Program-made: the position numbers and the translations under genes
Notes under the pieces: model-generated
What the model was told of the DNA's origin: nothing
Database searches by the model: none
What the model saw: the letters and a program-made list of their open reading frames with translations, nothing else
NCBI GenBank assembly: GCA_021778875.1
Contig: JAJYBT010000284.1
Coordinates: 1-5,189 of the forward strand
Length of the DNA: 5,189 bases
Direction: 5' to 3'
Origin: Acidobacteriota bacterium
GTDB lineage: Bacteria; Acidobacteriota; Terriglobia; Terriglobales; Acidobacteriaceae
Part shown: positions 1 through 5,189 of the stretch, one piece after another
Position numbering within the stretch: the stretch's first letter is position 1
How the letters are laid out: the number at the start of each line of letters is the position of its first letter

Positions 1-44
1 AGGCTGCAGAGGCACGGGCAGAGTCCCAATCGAGGTCGAAGAGT

Positions 45-998
45 ATGCCAGAAGCAAATGAAAAAAAGAATGTTACGAGTACCAGCCTCCGCCTGAAAGT
101 CGGTCTGGCCGAGATGCTCAAGGGTGGCGTCATCATGGACGTGATGAACGTGGAGCAGGCCCGCATCGCCGAGGAGGCCGGAGCCGTTTCCGTCATGGCG
201 CTGGAGCGCGTACCCGCCATGATTCGAGCCGAGGGCGGCGTGGCCCGCATGGCCAAGCCCAGCCTGATCAAGCAGATTATTCAGGCCGTTTCCATTCCGG
301 TCATGGCCAAGGCCCGCATCGGCCACTTCGCCGAGGCGCAGATTCTGCAGGAGCTGGGCGTCGACTTCATCGACGAGAGCGAGGTTCTCACCCCGGCCGA
401 TGAAGCCCATCATATTGATAAGCACGCCTTCACTACCCCCTTCGTTTGCGGTGCCCGTAACCTTGGCGAAGCCCTGCGCCGCATCGCAGAGGGCGCAGCC
501 ATGATCCGCACCAAGGGCGAAGCAGGCACAGGTGACGTGGTTCACGCCGTCCAGCACATGCGCCAGATTGTGAAAGAGATGAAGGCGCTCACCGTGCTCT
601 CCGAACAGGAGCTCTACGCAGCCGCCAAGGAGCATCAGGCACCCTACGAGCTGGTCCGCATGGTCGCCCAGACCGGCAAGTTGCCCGTGCCCAACTTCTC
701 CGCCGGCGGCATCGCCACACCCGCCGACGCGGCCCTGATGATGCAGCTCGGCGCAGAAGCCATCTTCGTCGGTTCAGGCATCTTCATGAAGGAGCGCGCC
801 ACCCCGTTGGACGTCGAAAACAACCCCGCCGAGCGCGCGGAAGCCGTCTCACGCGCCAAGGCAATCGTTGCCGCGACCACCCACTACAACGATCCCAGGG
901 TTCTGGCAGAAGTCAGCGAACAGGTCACCGGCACGATGAAGGGCCTGGCCGCCGCCGCCATCGAGGAATCGCAGTTGCTGCAAACTCGCGGCTGGTAG
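45..998 (+). CDS. pdxS: Pyridoxal 5'-phosphate synthase lyase subunit PdxS
   Basis: PdxS is the cytosolic synthase of the DXP-independent vitamin B6 route. It condenses ribose 5-phosphate (or ribulose 5-phosphate), glyceraldehyde 3-phosphate and ammonia into PLP. The 317-residue protein is a complete (beta/alpha)8 barrel. GGVIMDVMN (27-35) holds Asp32. VMAKARIGH (86-94) holds Lys89, the equivalent of the Schiff-base lysine Lys81 of Bacillus subtilis. RTKGEAGTG (155-163) holds Lys157, the equivalent of Lys149. [20 protein letters not shown] and FVGSGIF form the C-terminal phosphate-binding part. The ATG has GAGGT (32-36) eight bases upstream. The frame stays open to the left edge, but this start already gives an N-terminus about eight residues longer than the B. 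subtilis protein, so an earlier start is unlikely. pdxT follows after 26 bases and supplies the ammonia. Identification is secure. Confidence 0.98.
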   Translation: MPEANEKKNVTSTSLRLKVGLAEMLKGGVIMDVMNVEQARIAEEAGAVSVMALERVPAMIRAEGGVARMAKPSLIKQIIQAVSIPVMAKARIGHFAEAQILQELGVDFIDESEVLTPADEAHHIDKHAFTTPFVCGARNLGEALRRIAEGAAMIRTKGEAGTGDVVHAVQHMRQIVKEMKALTVLSEQELYAAAKEHQAPYELVRMVAQTGKLPVPNFSAGGIATPADAALMMQLGAEAIFVGSGIFMKERATPLDVENNPAERAEAVSRAKAIVAATTHYNDPRVLAEVSEQVTGTMKGLAAAAIEESQLLQTRGW

Positions 999-1011
999 AC
1001 GAACGGTCCAC

Positions 1012-1027
1012 AGGAGAATCCGGGTTG
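1012..1027 (+). promoter_or_regulatory. Ribosome binding site fixing the TTG start of pdxT
   Basis: AGGAGA at 1012-1017 lies seven bases before a TTG at 1025. The protein read from this TTG begins SKEKTPLRIGVLAIQGDY, which places the conserved IGVLAIQG strand at residues 10-17 as expected for PdxT. No ATG or GTG lies between the TTG and that strand, so the Shine-Dalgarno decides for the rare start codon. Confidence 0.85.
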
Positions 1028-1621
1028 TCCAAAGAGAAAACGCCTCTGCGCATCGGCGTGTTGGCGATCCAGGGTGACTATGCGGCTCACGCAGAGGCGC
1101 TGGCCGAGGTCGGCGCCGGGCCCGTCGAGGTGCGCACGTCCGAGGAACTGCAGGGACTGGACGGCCTCATCCTGCCCGGCGGTGAGTCCACCACCATCCT
1201 CAAATTCCTGGAAAAGCACCACTTCTTCGCCGCGCTCAAGGAGTATTGCAGCAGCCATCCGGTCTTTGGCACCTGCGCCGGAGCCATCCTGCTCGCGCGC
1301 GAGGTCCGCAATCCGGCGCAGCGTAGTCTGGGCATTTTGGACGCCGTGATCGAGCGCAACGCCTACGGACGCCAGATCGATTCCTCCATTTTGCTGGCCG
1401 ACTCCGCTCTGCCCGGCGGACCACTGGAAATGGTCTTCATCCGCGCTCCCCGCATCATTGAAACAGGCGCTGGAGTGGAGGTGCTGGCTCGGCGCGACGG
1501 TTTTCCCGTACTCGTGCGGCAGGGCGGCATCATGGCCGCCACGTTTCACCCGGAGCTTTCCACCGACCGGCGCGTACACCGCGCATTTGTCGAAGCGGTC
1601 GCCTCCGCAGCTCGCCGATAA
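1025..1621 (+). CDS. pdxT: Pyridoxal 5'-phosphate synthase glutaminase subunit PdxT
   Basis: PdxT is a class I (triad) glutamine amidotransferase. It hydrolyses glutamine and channels ammonia into the PdxS barrel for PLP synthesis. The 198-residue length is normal for the family. Visible landmarks are IGVLAIQGDYAAH (10-22), the oxyanion-region PGGEST (51-56), the nucleophile Cys84 in FGTCAGAILLA (81-91), NAYGRQIDS (112-120), FIRAP (138-142), and ATFHPEL (172-178) with His175 and Glu177 completing the triad. All catalytic residues are present, so it should be active. The start is TTG with a strong AGGAGA Shine-Dalgarno. It lies 26 bases after pdxS on the same strand with no terminator visible between them, so the two are very probably co-transcribed and made in matching amounts. 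Confidence 0.97.
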   Translation: MSKEKTPLRIGVLAIQGDYAAHAEALAEVGAGPVEVRTSEELQGLDGLILPGGESTTILKFLEKHHFFAALKEYCSSHPVFGTCAGAILLAREVRNPAQRSLGILDAVIERNAYGRQIDSSILLADSALPGGPLEMVFIRAPRIIETGAGVEVLARRDGFPVLVRQGGIMAATFHPELSTDRRVHRAFVEAVASAARR

Positions 1622-1698
1622 GCGCTTTTCACGAGTCCTCAGAACTCTGTTTTGACGGGATCGCAGACCATCCCCATCGAATCCTCGTGCGTCCAATC

Positions 1699-1722
1699 GA
1701 AAGTGAGAGTAATCTCATTTTC
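1699..1722 (+). other. Stem-loop with GUAA tetraloop just before the oxidase subunit III gene
   Basis: Bases 1699-1708 (GAAAGTGAGA) pair with 1713-1722 (TCTCATTTTC) in a continuous 10-bp stem with one G-U pair, closed by the four-base loop GTAA, which fits the stable GNRA class. It begins 77 bases after the pdxT stop and ends two bases before the AGAGG ribosome binding site of the next gene. The 3' arm has four Ts but no U-tract follows, so it is a poor intrinsic terminator. It may instead be a leader element that affects mRNA stability or ribosome access. The structure is read directly; the role is inferred. Confidence 0.55.
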
Positions 1723-1735
1723 ACAGAGGCCTTCC

Positions 1736-2500
1736 ATGTCTCCCACCTTTACGCATCCACCTGCGGACACGGAACGGAAAGAGCCGGGCATCGGCGGTAA
1801 ACCACCTGTAACCCGGCGACCTACCGGCGGCGGGGGCGGAGGCGGCGACGACGACTCGCGGAGCGAACGACGCGGCCCGCGCGAACTCCTCAACCGCATT
1901 CGATTCTTCGTCTTTTTCGGCCTGGCCGGCGACATGATGTTCTTCGCCATGCTGGTCATGCTGTTTTTCGCCCGCCAGGCCGGCACGCACATGGACCCTC
2001 GTACTCACGAGCAGATTGGCGACTGGCATCCTGTCACGCTGCCGCCTATTCTCTTCCTGAACACCGCCGTACTGGTGTTGAGCAGCCTGACCATGGAATT
2101 CGCGAGGCACAACATCTTTCGTGAGATTGATGTCTTGGAGGAATGGCTCGGACTCGGCCGCCCCGCCCTGCATCGCACGCTGCCCTGGGTGGCCGTCACG
2201 CTGCTCCTGGGCCTTCTCTTCCTCGCCGGCCAGTGGACCGCCTGGGGGCAGTTGACGGCGCAGGGATTCGCTTTCGACCAGTGGTCAACTCCCTCGAGCT
2301 ACTTCTTCTATGTCATCACCGGGCTGCACGCTGTCCATTTGATTGCCGGCCTGGCTGCGCTGCTGGTCTGTTTGAGCGCGATGGGCCTGCTGAAGCGTGT
2401 CGAGTTGCGTCAGGTTGCCGTGGATGCAACTGCCTGGTATTGGCATGCAATGAGCATGGCGTGGCTGCTTTTACTGGCCGTGTTGACCATCGGACAGTAA
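1736..2500 (+). CDS. Heme-copper (cytochrome c/quinol) oxidase subunit III-like membrane protein
   Basis: This resembles subunit III of aa3/bo3-type terminal oxidases, the non-catalytic membrane subunit that stabilises subunit I and its proton uptake. With the ATG at 1736 (AGAGG at 1725-1729, six-base spacing) it has 254 residues. An in-frame TTG at 1652 would add 28 residues but has no Shine-Dalgarno. The N-terminus is soluble and Pro/Gly-rich (seven glycines at 31-37, then DDD). Five membrane helices follow at about 57-79, 100-121, 149-170, 188-216 and 232-253, as in CyoC-type short subunits III. FGLAGDMMFFAML (61-73) matches the family's SEVMFF helix, with Asp66 at the place of the conserved Glu. 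FYVITGLHAVHLIAG (191-205) is the strongest family motif. The final helix reads WYWHAMSMAWLLL where WHFVDxVW is usual. No other oxidase subunit gene is adjacent, so the complex it serves is unknown. Confidence 0.85.
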   Translation: MSPTFTHPPADTERKEPGIGGKPPVTRRPTGGGGGGGDDDSRSERRGPRELLNRIRFFVFFGLAGDMMFFAMLVMLFFARQAGTHMDPRTHEQIGDWHPVTLPPILFLNTAVLVLSSLTMEFARHNIFREIDVLEEWLGLGRPALHRTLPWVAVTLLLGLLFLAGQWTAWGQLTAQGFAFDQWSTPSSYFFYVITGLHAVHLIAGLAALLVCLSAMGLLKRVELRQVAVDATAWYWHAMSMAWLLLLAVLTIGQ

Positions 2501-2576
2501 GGCCCGCGACAACGGAGGCACAGCCAGAGAAATCCAGGCTCCCGCCGCTCGGTACGCAAAGAGGAACAGATGGTTT

Positions 2577-2596
2577 GGCAGCAGAAGTCAGCCGCC
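2577..2596 (-). terminator. Weak candidate terminator hairpin between the convergent genes
   Basis: Read on the minus strand, GGCGGC, an eight-base loop and GCTGCC form a six-bp stem with one G-U pair, 24 bases after the stop of the minus-strand gene. On the plus strand the same hairpin has an A-C mismatch. No U-tract follows on either strand (AAACC on minus, GTTTG on plus). Apart from this I see nothing in the 120 bases (2501-2620) between the two converging stop codons. Confidence 0.2.
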
Positions 2597-2620
2597 GTTT
2601 GTGGATGCGCGAGGAGCGGT

Positions 2621-2929
2621 CTATCTCAAACAGCGTTCCAGGAATAAGCGAAGCCGCTGCTGGAAGCTCGGCGCCTCTGGACAATCAAAATACACCTGGC
2701 GATTGACCGCCATCAGCATCAGTACTGCCTGAACCCGCGGATCATTGGCCGAAAAGCTCCCACCCTCATGCGTATACTGGTCGATCAAATATTCGATCGC
2801 ATGGCCAAGGATCTCGAGGGCATGCCCTGCCTCGGAACTGATCCGGCGACGCCTGCTGTCCGCGACCGCCGCTGGATCGCTCGACACGTTGCGCCCTATC
2901 GATAATTCCGGGGTTGCCGAAGCAGCCAT
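2621..2929 (-). CDS. Small uncharacterised protein (GHALEILGHAIEYL-type), probably acidobacterial
   Basis: This is a 102-residue protein of unknown function. I chose the ATG at 2929 because GAGG (plus positions 2939-2942) lies nine bases upstream. GTG (2944) and TTG (2959) in the same frame are alternatives. Residues 1-30 are low-complexity and end in RRRR (26-29). The rest looks like a compact helical domain: SSEAGHALEILGHAIEYLID (31-50), a short link THEGGSFSANDPRVQ (53-67), a second helix AVLMLMAVNRQVYFDCPE (68-85) and a C-terminal helix QQRLRLFLERCL. There is no signal peptide, membrane helix or enzyme motif. His36, His43, His54, Cys83 and Cys100 are present but form no known metal motif. 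The amphipathic pattern and acidobacterial resemblance (from memory) favour a real gene over the plus-strand reading frame opposite it. It converges on the oxidase subunit gene and diverges from nuoA. Confidence 0.7.
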   Translation of the reverse strand: MAASATPELSIGRNVSSDPAAVADSRRRRISSEAGHALEILGHAIEYLIDQYTHEGGSFSANDPRVQAVLMLMAVNRQVYFDCPEAPSFQQRLRLFLERCLR

Positions 2930-2973
2930 GATTGGTATCCTCACCCATCTTGTCGGCAAGGAACGCGGTCGTC

Positions 2974-3001
2974 ATCACATAACGGAGGTACTCAAAGTCA
3001 A
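2974..3001 (-). promoter_or_regulatory. Candidate promoter for the minus-strand small gene
   Basis: On the minus strand, TTGACT (plus 2996-3001) and TGTGAT (plus 2974-2979) are separated by 16 bases. They match the sigma-70 consensus at five of six and four of six positions. Transcription would start near 2967 and give a leader of about 38 bases before the ATG at 2929. A second -10-like TATAAG lies farther upstream (plus 3079-3084) without a good -35 partner. Sigma-70 consensus matching is only a guide in this phylum. Confidence 0.35.
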
Positions 3002-3205
3002 AGTGGAACCCCGCTCCATCACATTTCCCGGAATGGATATCCTGTGACGCTGCTCACAATGACTCCCCTCCCTCATCGCTTATACAAAACAAGTGGGGCG
3101 CAGCATGAACCCTCGCACACAAGCCAGTGGACCATCGTGGGTTTCTTCTTCAGCGAAGCGGCTGCGAATCACAAACCGTTCAACGACCAACATTGAGCCA
3201 TTGCC

Positions 3206-3234
3206 TTGACGTGATGAGGTCAAAAACCTAATCT
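3206..3234 (+). promoter_or_regulatory. Candidate promoter of the nuo operon
   Basis: TTGACG (3206-3211) and TAATCT (3229-3234) are separated by 17 bases. The -35 matches sigma-70 consensus at five of six positions, the -10 only at three of six. Transcription would begin near 3241, giving a leader of about 80 bases before the nuoA ATG. The -35 overlaps an inverted repeat, TTGAC - 8 bases - GTCAA (3206-3223), that could serve as an operator. This is the best-spaced pair I found upstream of nuoA, but the weak -10 keeps it tentative. Confidence 0.35.
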
Positions 3235-3240
3235 CAAACG

Positions 3241-3272
3241 AGAGGCCTCTTGCACTGGGGCGGGTATACCCG
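3241..3272. repeat. Two perfect palindromes ahead of nuoA
   Basis: AGAGGCCTCT (3241-3250) is a perfect 10-bp palindrome. CGGGTATACCCG (3261-3272) is a perfect 12-bp palindrome. Their centres are 21 bp apart, close to two helical turns, so dimeric proteins bound at each would face the same side of the DNA. Neither has a loop, so hairpins are less likely than protein-binding sites. They lie just downstream of the candidate nuo promoter, a position suited to a repressor. No known regulator motif is recognised. Confidence 0.4.
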
Positions 3273-3320
3273 GTGTTCTCGGCACAACTTTTCAAGAACT
3301 CTTTCCGGACTGGGCTCCAA

Positions 3321-3722
3321 ATGATTCCCTACCACTGGCAATATCTTCCGCTGTTGATGCAAATACTTGCCGCATTTGGACTTGGGGCGGCCATGGTGGT
3401 GGCCTCATGGTTCGTCGGGCGGCACCGGAACACGGCAGTCAAGCTGGCCGCCTATGAGTGCGGCATAGAAGCTGTGGGCGACGCCCGCGGGCGCTTCAGC
3501 GTCCGCTTTTATATGGTCGCTATGCTTTTCATCCTGTTCGATGTTGAAGCGGTCTTCATGATGCCCTGGGCGGTGATCTACCAGAAACTGCCCCAGATCA
3601 CCGGCTCCAGGCTCTTTGGATTCTGGGAGATGGTGGTCTATCTCGGCTTCGTGGCCGTGGGCCTGTACTACATTGTGCGAAAAGGCATCCTGAACTGGAG
3701 CCAGGACAAGGCGGACCTCTAG
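3321..3722 (+). CDS. nuoA: NADH-quinone oxidoreductase subunit A
   Basis: NuoA (the ND3 homologue) is a small membrane subunit of respiratory complex I, at the junction of the peripheral and membrane arms beside the quinone site. From the ATG at 3321 it has 133 residues and three membrane helices, at about 10-32, 62-84 and 100-120. The cytoplasmic loop has AAYECGIEAVGDARGRFSVR (43-62), with Cys47 at the place of the redox-sensitive ND3 loop cysteine. FYMVAMLFILFDVEAVFMMPW (63-83) carries the conserved acidic pair Asp74 and Glu76. The ribosome binding site is poor. An in-frame GTG at 3273 would add 16 non-hydrophobic residues and has a G-rich stretch upstream, so the start is less certain than the identity. 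The stop lies one base before nuoC, leaving no room for nuoB. Confidence 0.95.
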   Translation: MIPYHWQYLPLLMQILAAFGLGAAMVVASWFVGRHRNTAVKLAAYECGIEAVGDARGRFSVRFYMVAMLFILFDVEAVFMMPWAVIYQKLPQITGSRLFGFWEMVVYLGFVAVGLYYIVRKGILNWSQDKADL

Positions 3723-3723
3723 C

Positions 3724-4230
3724 ATGGGCAATGAGCCAACCAGGACGCTGCCGGACAAGGCAGCAGTGCTCGAAGGGCTTCCGGAGCATCCGGCGGTCAA
3801 GGCGATCCTTGCCTGGAATGCCGGCGCTCTCGCAGATGCCAGGTTCGACCGCGGCGAGCTGACCCTCACCGTCCCGCCGGCGGAGATTCGAACTGCAGCC
3901 GCCACTCTGCGGGCTGCCGGTTACAACTTCCTTGAAGACATGACTGCCGTTGACTGGTTCCCTGCCGCGCCGCGCTTCCAGTTGAGCTACCACATCCTGT
4001 CGCACGCCTTCAAAGAGCACATCCGCCTGCGGGTGATGGTGGATCAGGAAGACCCCGCCGTCGATTCCATCACTCCCGTCTGGCCCTCGGCAGACTATTA
4101 CGAACGCGAAGTCTTTGACCTGTTCGGCATTCGCTTTGAAGGACACCCCAATCTGCGCCGCATCATGATGCCCGATGAGTGGGAAGGACACCCCCTGCGC
4201 AAGGACTACCCTGTGGAGGGGTACCGCTGA
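3724..4230 (+). CDS. nuoC: NADH-quinone oxidoreductase subunit C (30 kDa subunit)
   Basis: NuoC is the 30 kDa-type subunit of the peripheral arm of complex I. It packs against NuoD and NuoB on the cytoplasmic side and carries no cofactor. The 168-residue length fits a stand-alone NuoC, not a NuoCD fusion. The N-terminal alpha/beta domain includes YNFLEDMTAVDWF (67-79) and YHILSHAFKEHIRLRVMV (89-106). The family signature runs from ADYYEREVFDLFGIRFEGHP (123-142) through NLRRIMMPDEWEGHPLRKDY (143-162) to the usual C-terminal PVEGYR. The start ATG is one base after the nuoA stop, with a modest GGCGGA-like site eight bases upstream inside nuoA, so translation is probably coupled. Its stop overlaps the nuoD start by one base. 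Confidence 0.97.
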   Translation: MGNEPTRTLPDKAAVLEGLPEHPAVKAILAWNAGALADARFDRGELTLTVPPAEIRTAAATLRAAGYNFLEDMTAVDWFPAAPRFQLSYHILSHAFKEHIRLRVMVDQEDPAVDSITPVWPSADYYEREVFDLFGIRFEGHPNLRRIMMPDEWEGHPLRKDYPVEGYR

Positions 4231-4232
4231 TG
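4215..4232 (+). promoter_or_regulatory. Ribosome binding site and TGATG junction of nuoC/nuoD
   Basis: GGAGGGG (4215-4221) lies eight bases before the nuoD ATG at 4230. That ATG shares its A with the nuoC stop TGA (4228-4230). The strong Shine-Dalgarno inside the end of nuoC and the one-base overlap point to coupled translation of the two partner subunits. Confidence 0.8.
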
Positions 4233-5189
4233 ACTGAAGTTGCTGGCACGCCCATCCTCGAAGCTCCCGCTGCCGCAGGCGCCAAAGACCAGCACATGGT
4301 CCTGAACATGGGACCGCAGCATCCTGCCACCCACGGCGTGCTGCGCCTGGTGGTCGAACTTGACGGCGAAATCGTCGTACGCCTCTATCCGGAGATAGGC
4401 TATCTCCACACCGGCATCGAGAAAACCTGCGAGGCCAAGTTCTACCAGCAGGTCGTGCCGCTTACCGACCGCATCAATTACCTTGACCCGCTCTCCAACA
4501 ACTTGTGCTATTGCCTCGCCGTCGAAAAGCTTCTCGGGCTGCAGATTCCGGAGAAGGCCCAGTGGATCCGCGTCCTGATGGCTGAGTTGAGCCGCCTCAA
4601 TTCGCACCTCATCTGGCTGGGCACGCACGCCATGGACATCGGCGCGCTCACCGTCTTCCTCTATACCTTCCGCGAGCGCGAAGACATCCTCAGGCTCTTC
4701 GAGGCTGTGGCCGGCCAGCGCATGATGACCAGCTACTTCCGCATCGGCGGCCTCTCGATGGAGCCTCCGCTGGATTTCTTTGACCGCGTGCAGACGTTCA
4801 TTCGCGCCCTGCCGGAAAAAATCGACGAGTATTCCAACCTGCTCACCGGCAATCCCATCTTCAGGAACCGGCTCATGGGCGTCGGATATCTCTCGCCGGA
4901 AGACGCAATCGCTCTGGGAGTCACCGGGCCGCCGCTTCGCGCATCGGGCGTGGACTTCGACCTGCGCCGGGACATGCCCTACTCCGGCTATGAGAAATTT
5001 CAGTTCAAAGTGCCCATCGCGACTGAAGGTGATTGCTGGGCGCGCTACCTTGTGCGGCTCATCGAAATGCGCGAGAGCGTGAAGATCATCCAGCAGGCGC
5101 TCGACGGAATGCCGGAAGGCCCCGTCAAGGCTGACGCGCCCAAGATCGTTCTTCCCGACCGCGAAAAGATGAAGACCCAGATGGAGGCG
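4230..5189 (+). CDS. nuoD: NADH-quinone oxidoreductase subunit D (49 kDa subunit), 3' end cut
   Basis: NuoD is the 49 kDa-type, hydrogenase-derived subunit of complex I that, with NuoB, forms the quinone-reduction site. The 320 codons in the window stay open to the right edge. Full-length proteins have about 400-420 residues, so roughly the last quarter is missing because the window ends. Landmarks are NMGPQHPATHGVLRL (26-40), the signature GYLHTGIEK (57-65), RINYLDPLSNNLCYCLAVEK (81-100), SRLNSHLIWLGTHAMDIGA (121-139) and SYFRIGGL (168-175). His35 and Tyr84 align by motif with bovine His59 and Tyr108, which bind the quinone headgroup. No frameshift or lost key residue is seen. The start has a strong ribosome binding site and overlaps nuoC by one base. 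Confidence 0.97.
   Translation, partial: MTEVAGTPILEAPAAAGAKDQHMVLNMGPQHPATHGVLRLVVELDGEIVVRLYPEIGYLHTGIEKTCEAKFYQQVVPLTDRINYLDPLSNNLCYCLAVEKLLGLQIPEKAQWIRVLMAELSRLNSHLIWLGTHAMDIGALTVFLYTFREREDILRLFEAVAGQRMMTSYFRIGGLSMEPPLDFFDRVQTFIRALPEKIDEYSNLLTGNPIFRNRLMGVGYLSPEDAIALGVTGPPLRASGVDFDLRRDMPYSGYEKFQFKVPIATEGDCWARYLVRLIEMRESVKIIQQALDGMPEGPVKADAPKIVLPDREKMKTQMEA

Larger units (their letters stand above)
2960..3320. other. Divergent intergenic region between the small gene and nuoA
   Basis: About 360 bases without a convincing gene. Reading frames here on either strand lack a ribosome binding site and protein-like composition. The stretch holds a candidate promoter for the minus-strand gene (2974-3001), a candidate nuo promoter (3206-3234) and two perfect palindromes (3241-3250 and 3261-3272). 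Between roughly 3010 and 3200 I see no further structure. The layout fits a shared regulatory region for two divergent transcripts. Confidence 0.6.

Noticed and set aside
2..61. Possible tail of an upstream gene ending inside pdxS
   Set aside because: The frame runs from the edge to a TGA at 59-61, but only 19 codons are visible and nothing in them is recognisable.
884..1696. Long minus-strand frame (270 codons) over pdxT
   Set aside because: It lies opposite a complete pdxT with all catalytic residues; long antisense frames are common in GC-rich coding DNA.
1652..1715. TTGACG (1652) and TAATCT (1710) as a promoter for the oxidase gene
   Set aside because: The spacing of 52 bases between the hexamers is far outside the sigma-70 range, and no better -10 is seen 16-18 bases after TTGACG.
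1652..1735. TTG at 1652 as the start of the oxidase subunit gene
   Set aside because: No Shine-Dalgarno precedes it and it would translate through the hairpin; the ATG at 1736 has AGAGG at proper spacing.
2766..2978. Minus-strand 70-codon frame starting with two Met codons (MMTTAFLADKMGED)
   Set aside because: It overlaps the 102-residue gene in another frame, and its later part looks like an out-of-frame translation. It would only matter if a frameshift lay near 2929, for which I see no evidence.
2745..3047. 100-codon plus-strand reading frame opposite the small minus-strand gene
   Set aside because: It has no ribosome binding site and its protein looks like an antisense shadow with no coherent domain pattern; the minus-strand frame has a good GAGG site and amphipathic helices.
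3080..3295. 71-codon minus-strand frame upstream of nuoA
   Set aside because: No ribosome binding site, no protein-like pattern, and it covers the candidate nuo promoter and palindromes.

Overview
The window is about 60% G+C by eye. It carries six protein-coding genes with bacterial operon spacing and no RNA genes, mobile elements or CRISPR arrays. The protein styles suggest a soil-type Acidobacteriota: an oxidase subunit III with a Pro/Gly-rich N-terminus, a small GHALEILGHAIEYL-type hypothetical protein, and acidobacterial-looking NuoA/C/D. This placement is an inference from family resemblance, not a search result.

Left part (45-1621): pdxS and pdxT, 26 bases apart, encode the two halves of the DXP-independent pyridoxal 5'-phosphate synthase. 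PdxT makes ammonia from glutamine, and PdxS condenses it with a pentose phosphate and glyceraldehyde 3-phosphate. pdxT starts with TTG behind a clear Shine-Dalgarno.

Middle part (1622-2959): after a 114-base gap containing a 10-bp hairpin with a GUAA loop comes a lone heme-copper oxidase subunit III-like membrane protein, with no subunit I, II or IV beside it. A small conserved-looking hypothetical gene converges on it from the minus strand. The 120 bases between the two stop codons hold only a weak hairpin.

Right part (2930-5189): a 391-base divergent intergenic region holds candidate promoters in both directions and two perfect palindromes whose centres lie 21 bp apart. It is followed by nuoA, nuoC and nuoD (cut by the window edge), the start of a complex I operon. 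The three genes are nearly contiguous: one base separates A from C, and C and D overlap by one base. nuoB, which normally sits between nuoA and nuoC, is therefore absent from its usual place.

Most of the window is ordinary core metabolism and respiration. The points worth a second look are the missing nuoB, the altered C-terminal helix of the oxidase subunit, the hairpin beside its ribosome binding site, the palindromes ahead of nuoA, and the uncharacterised minus-strand protein. I see no clear sign of an undescribed multi-gene system.
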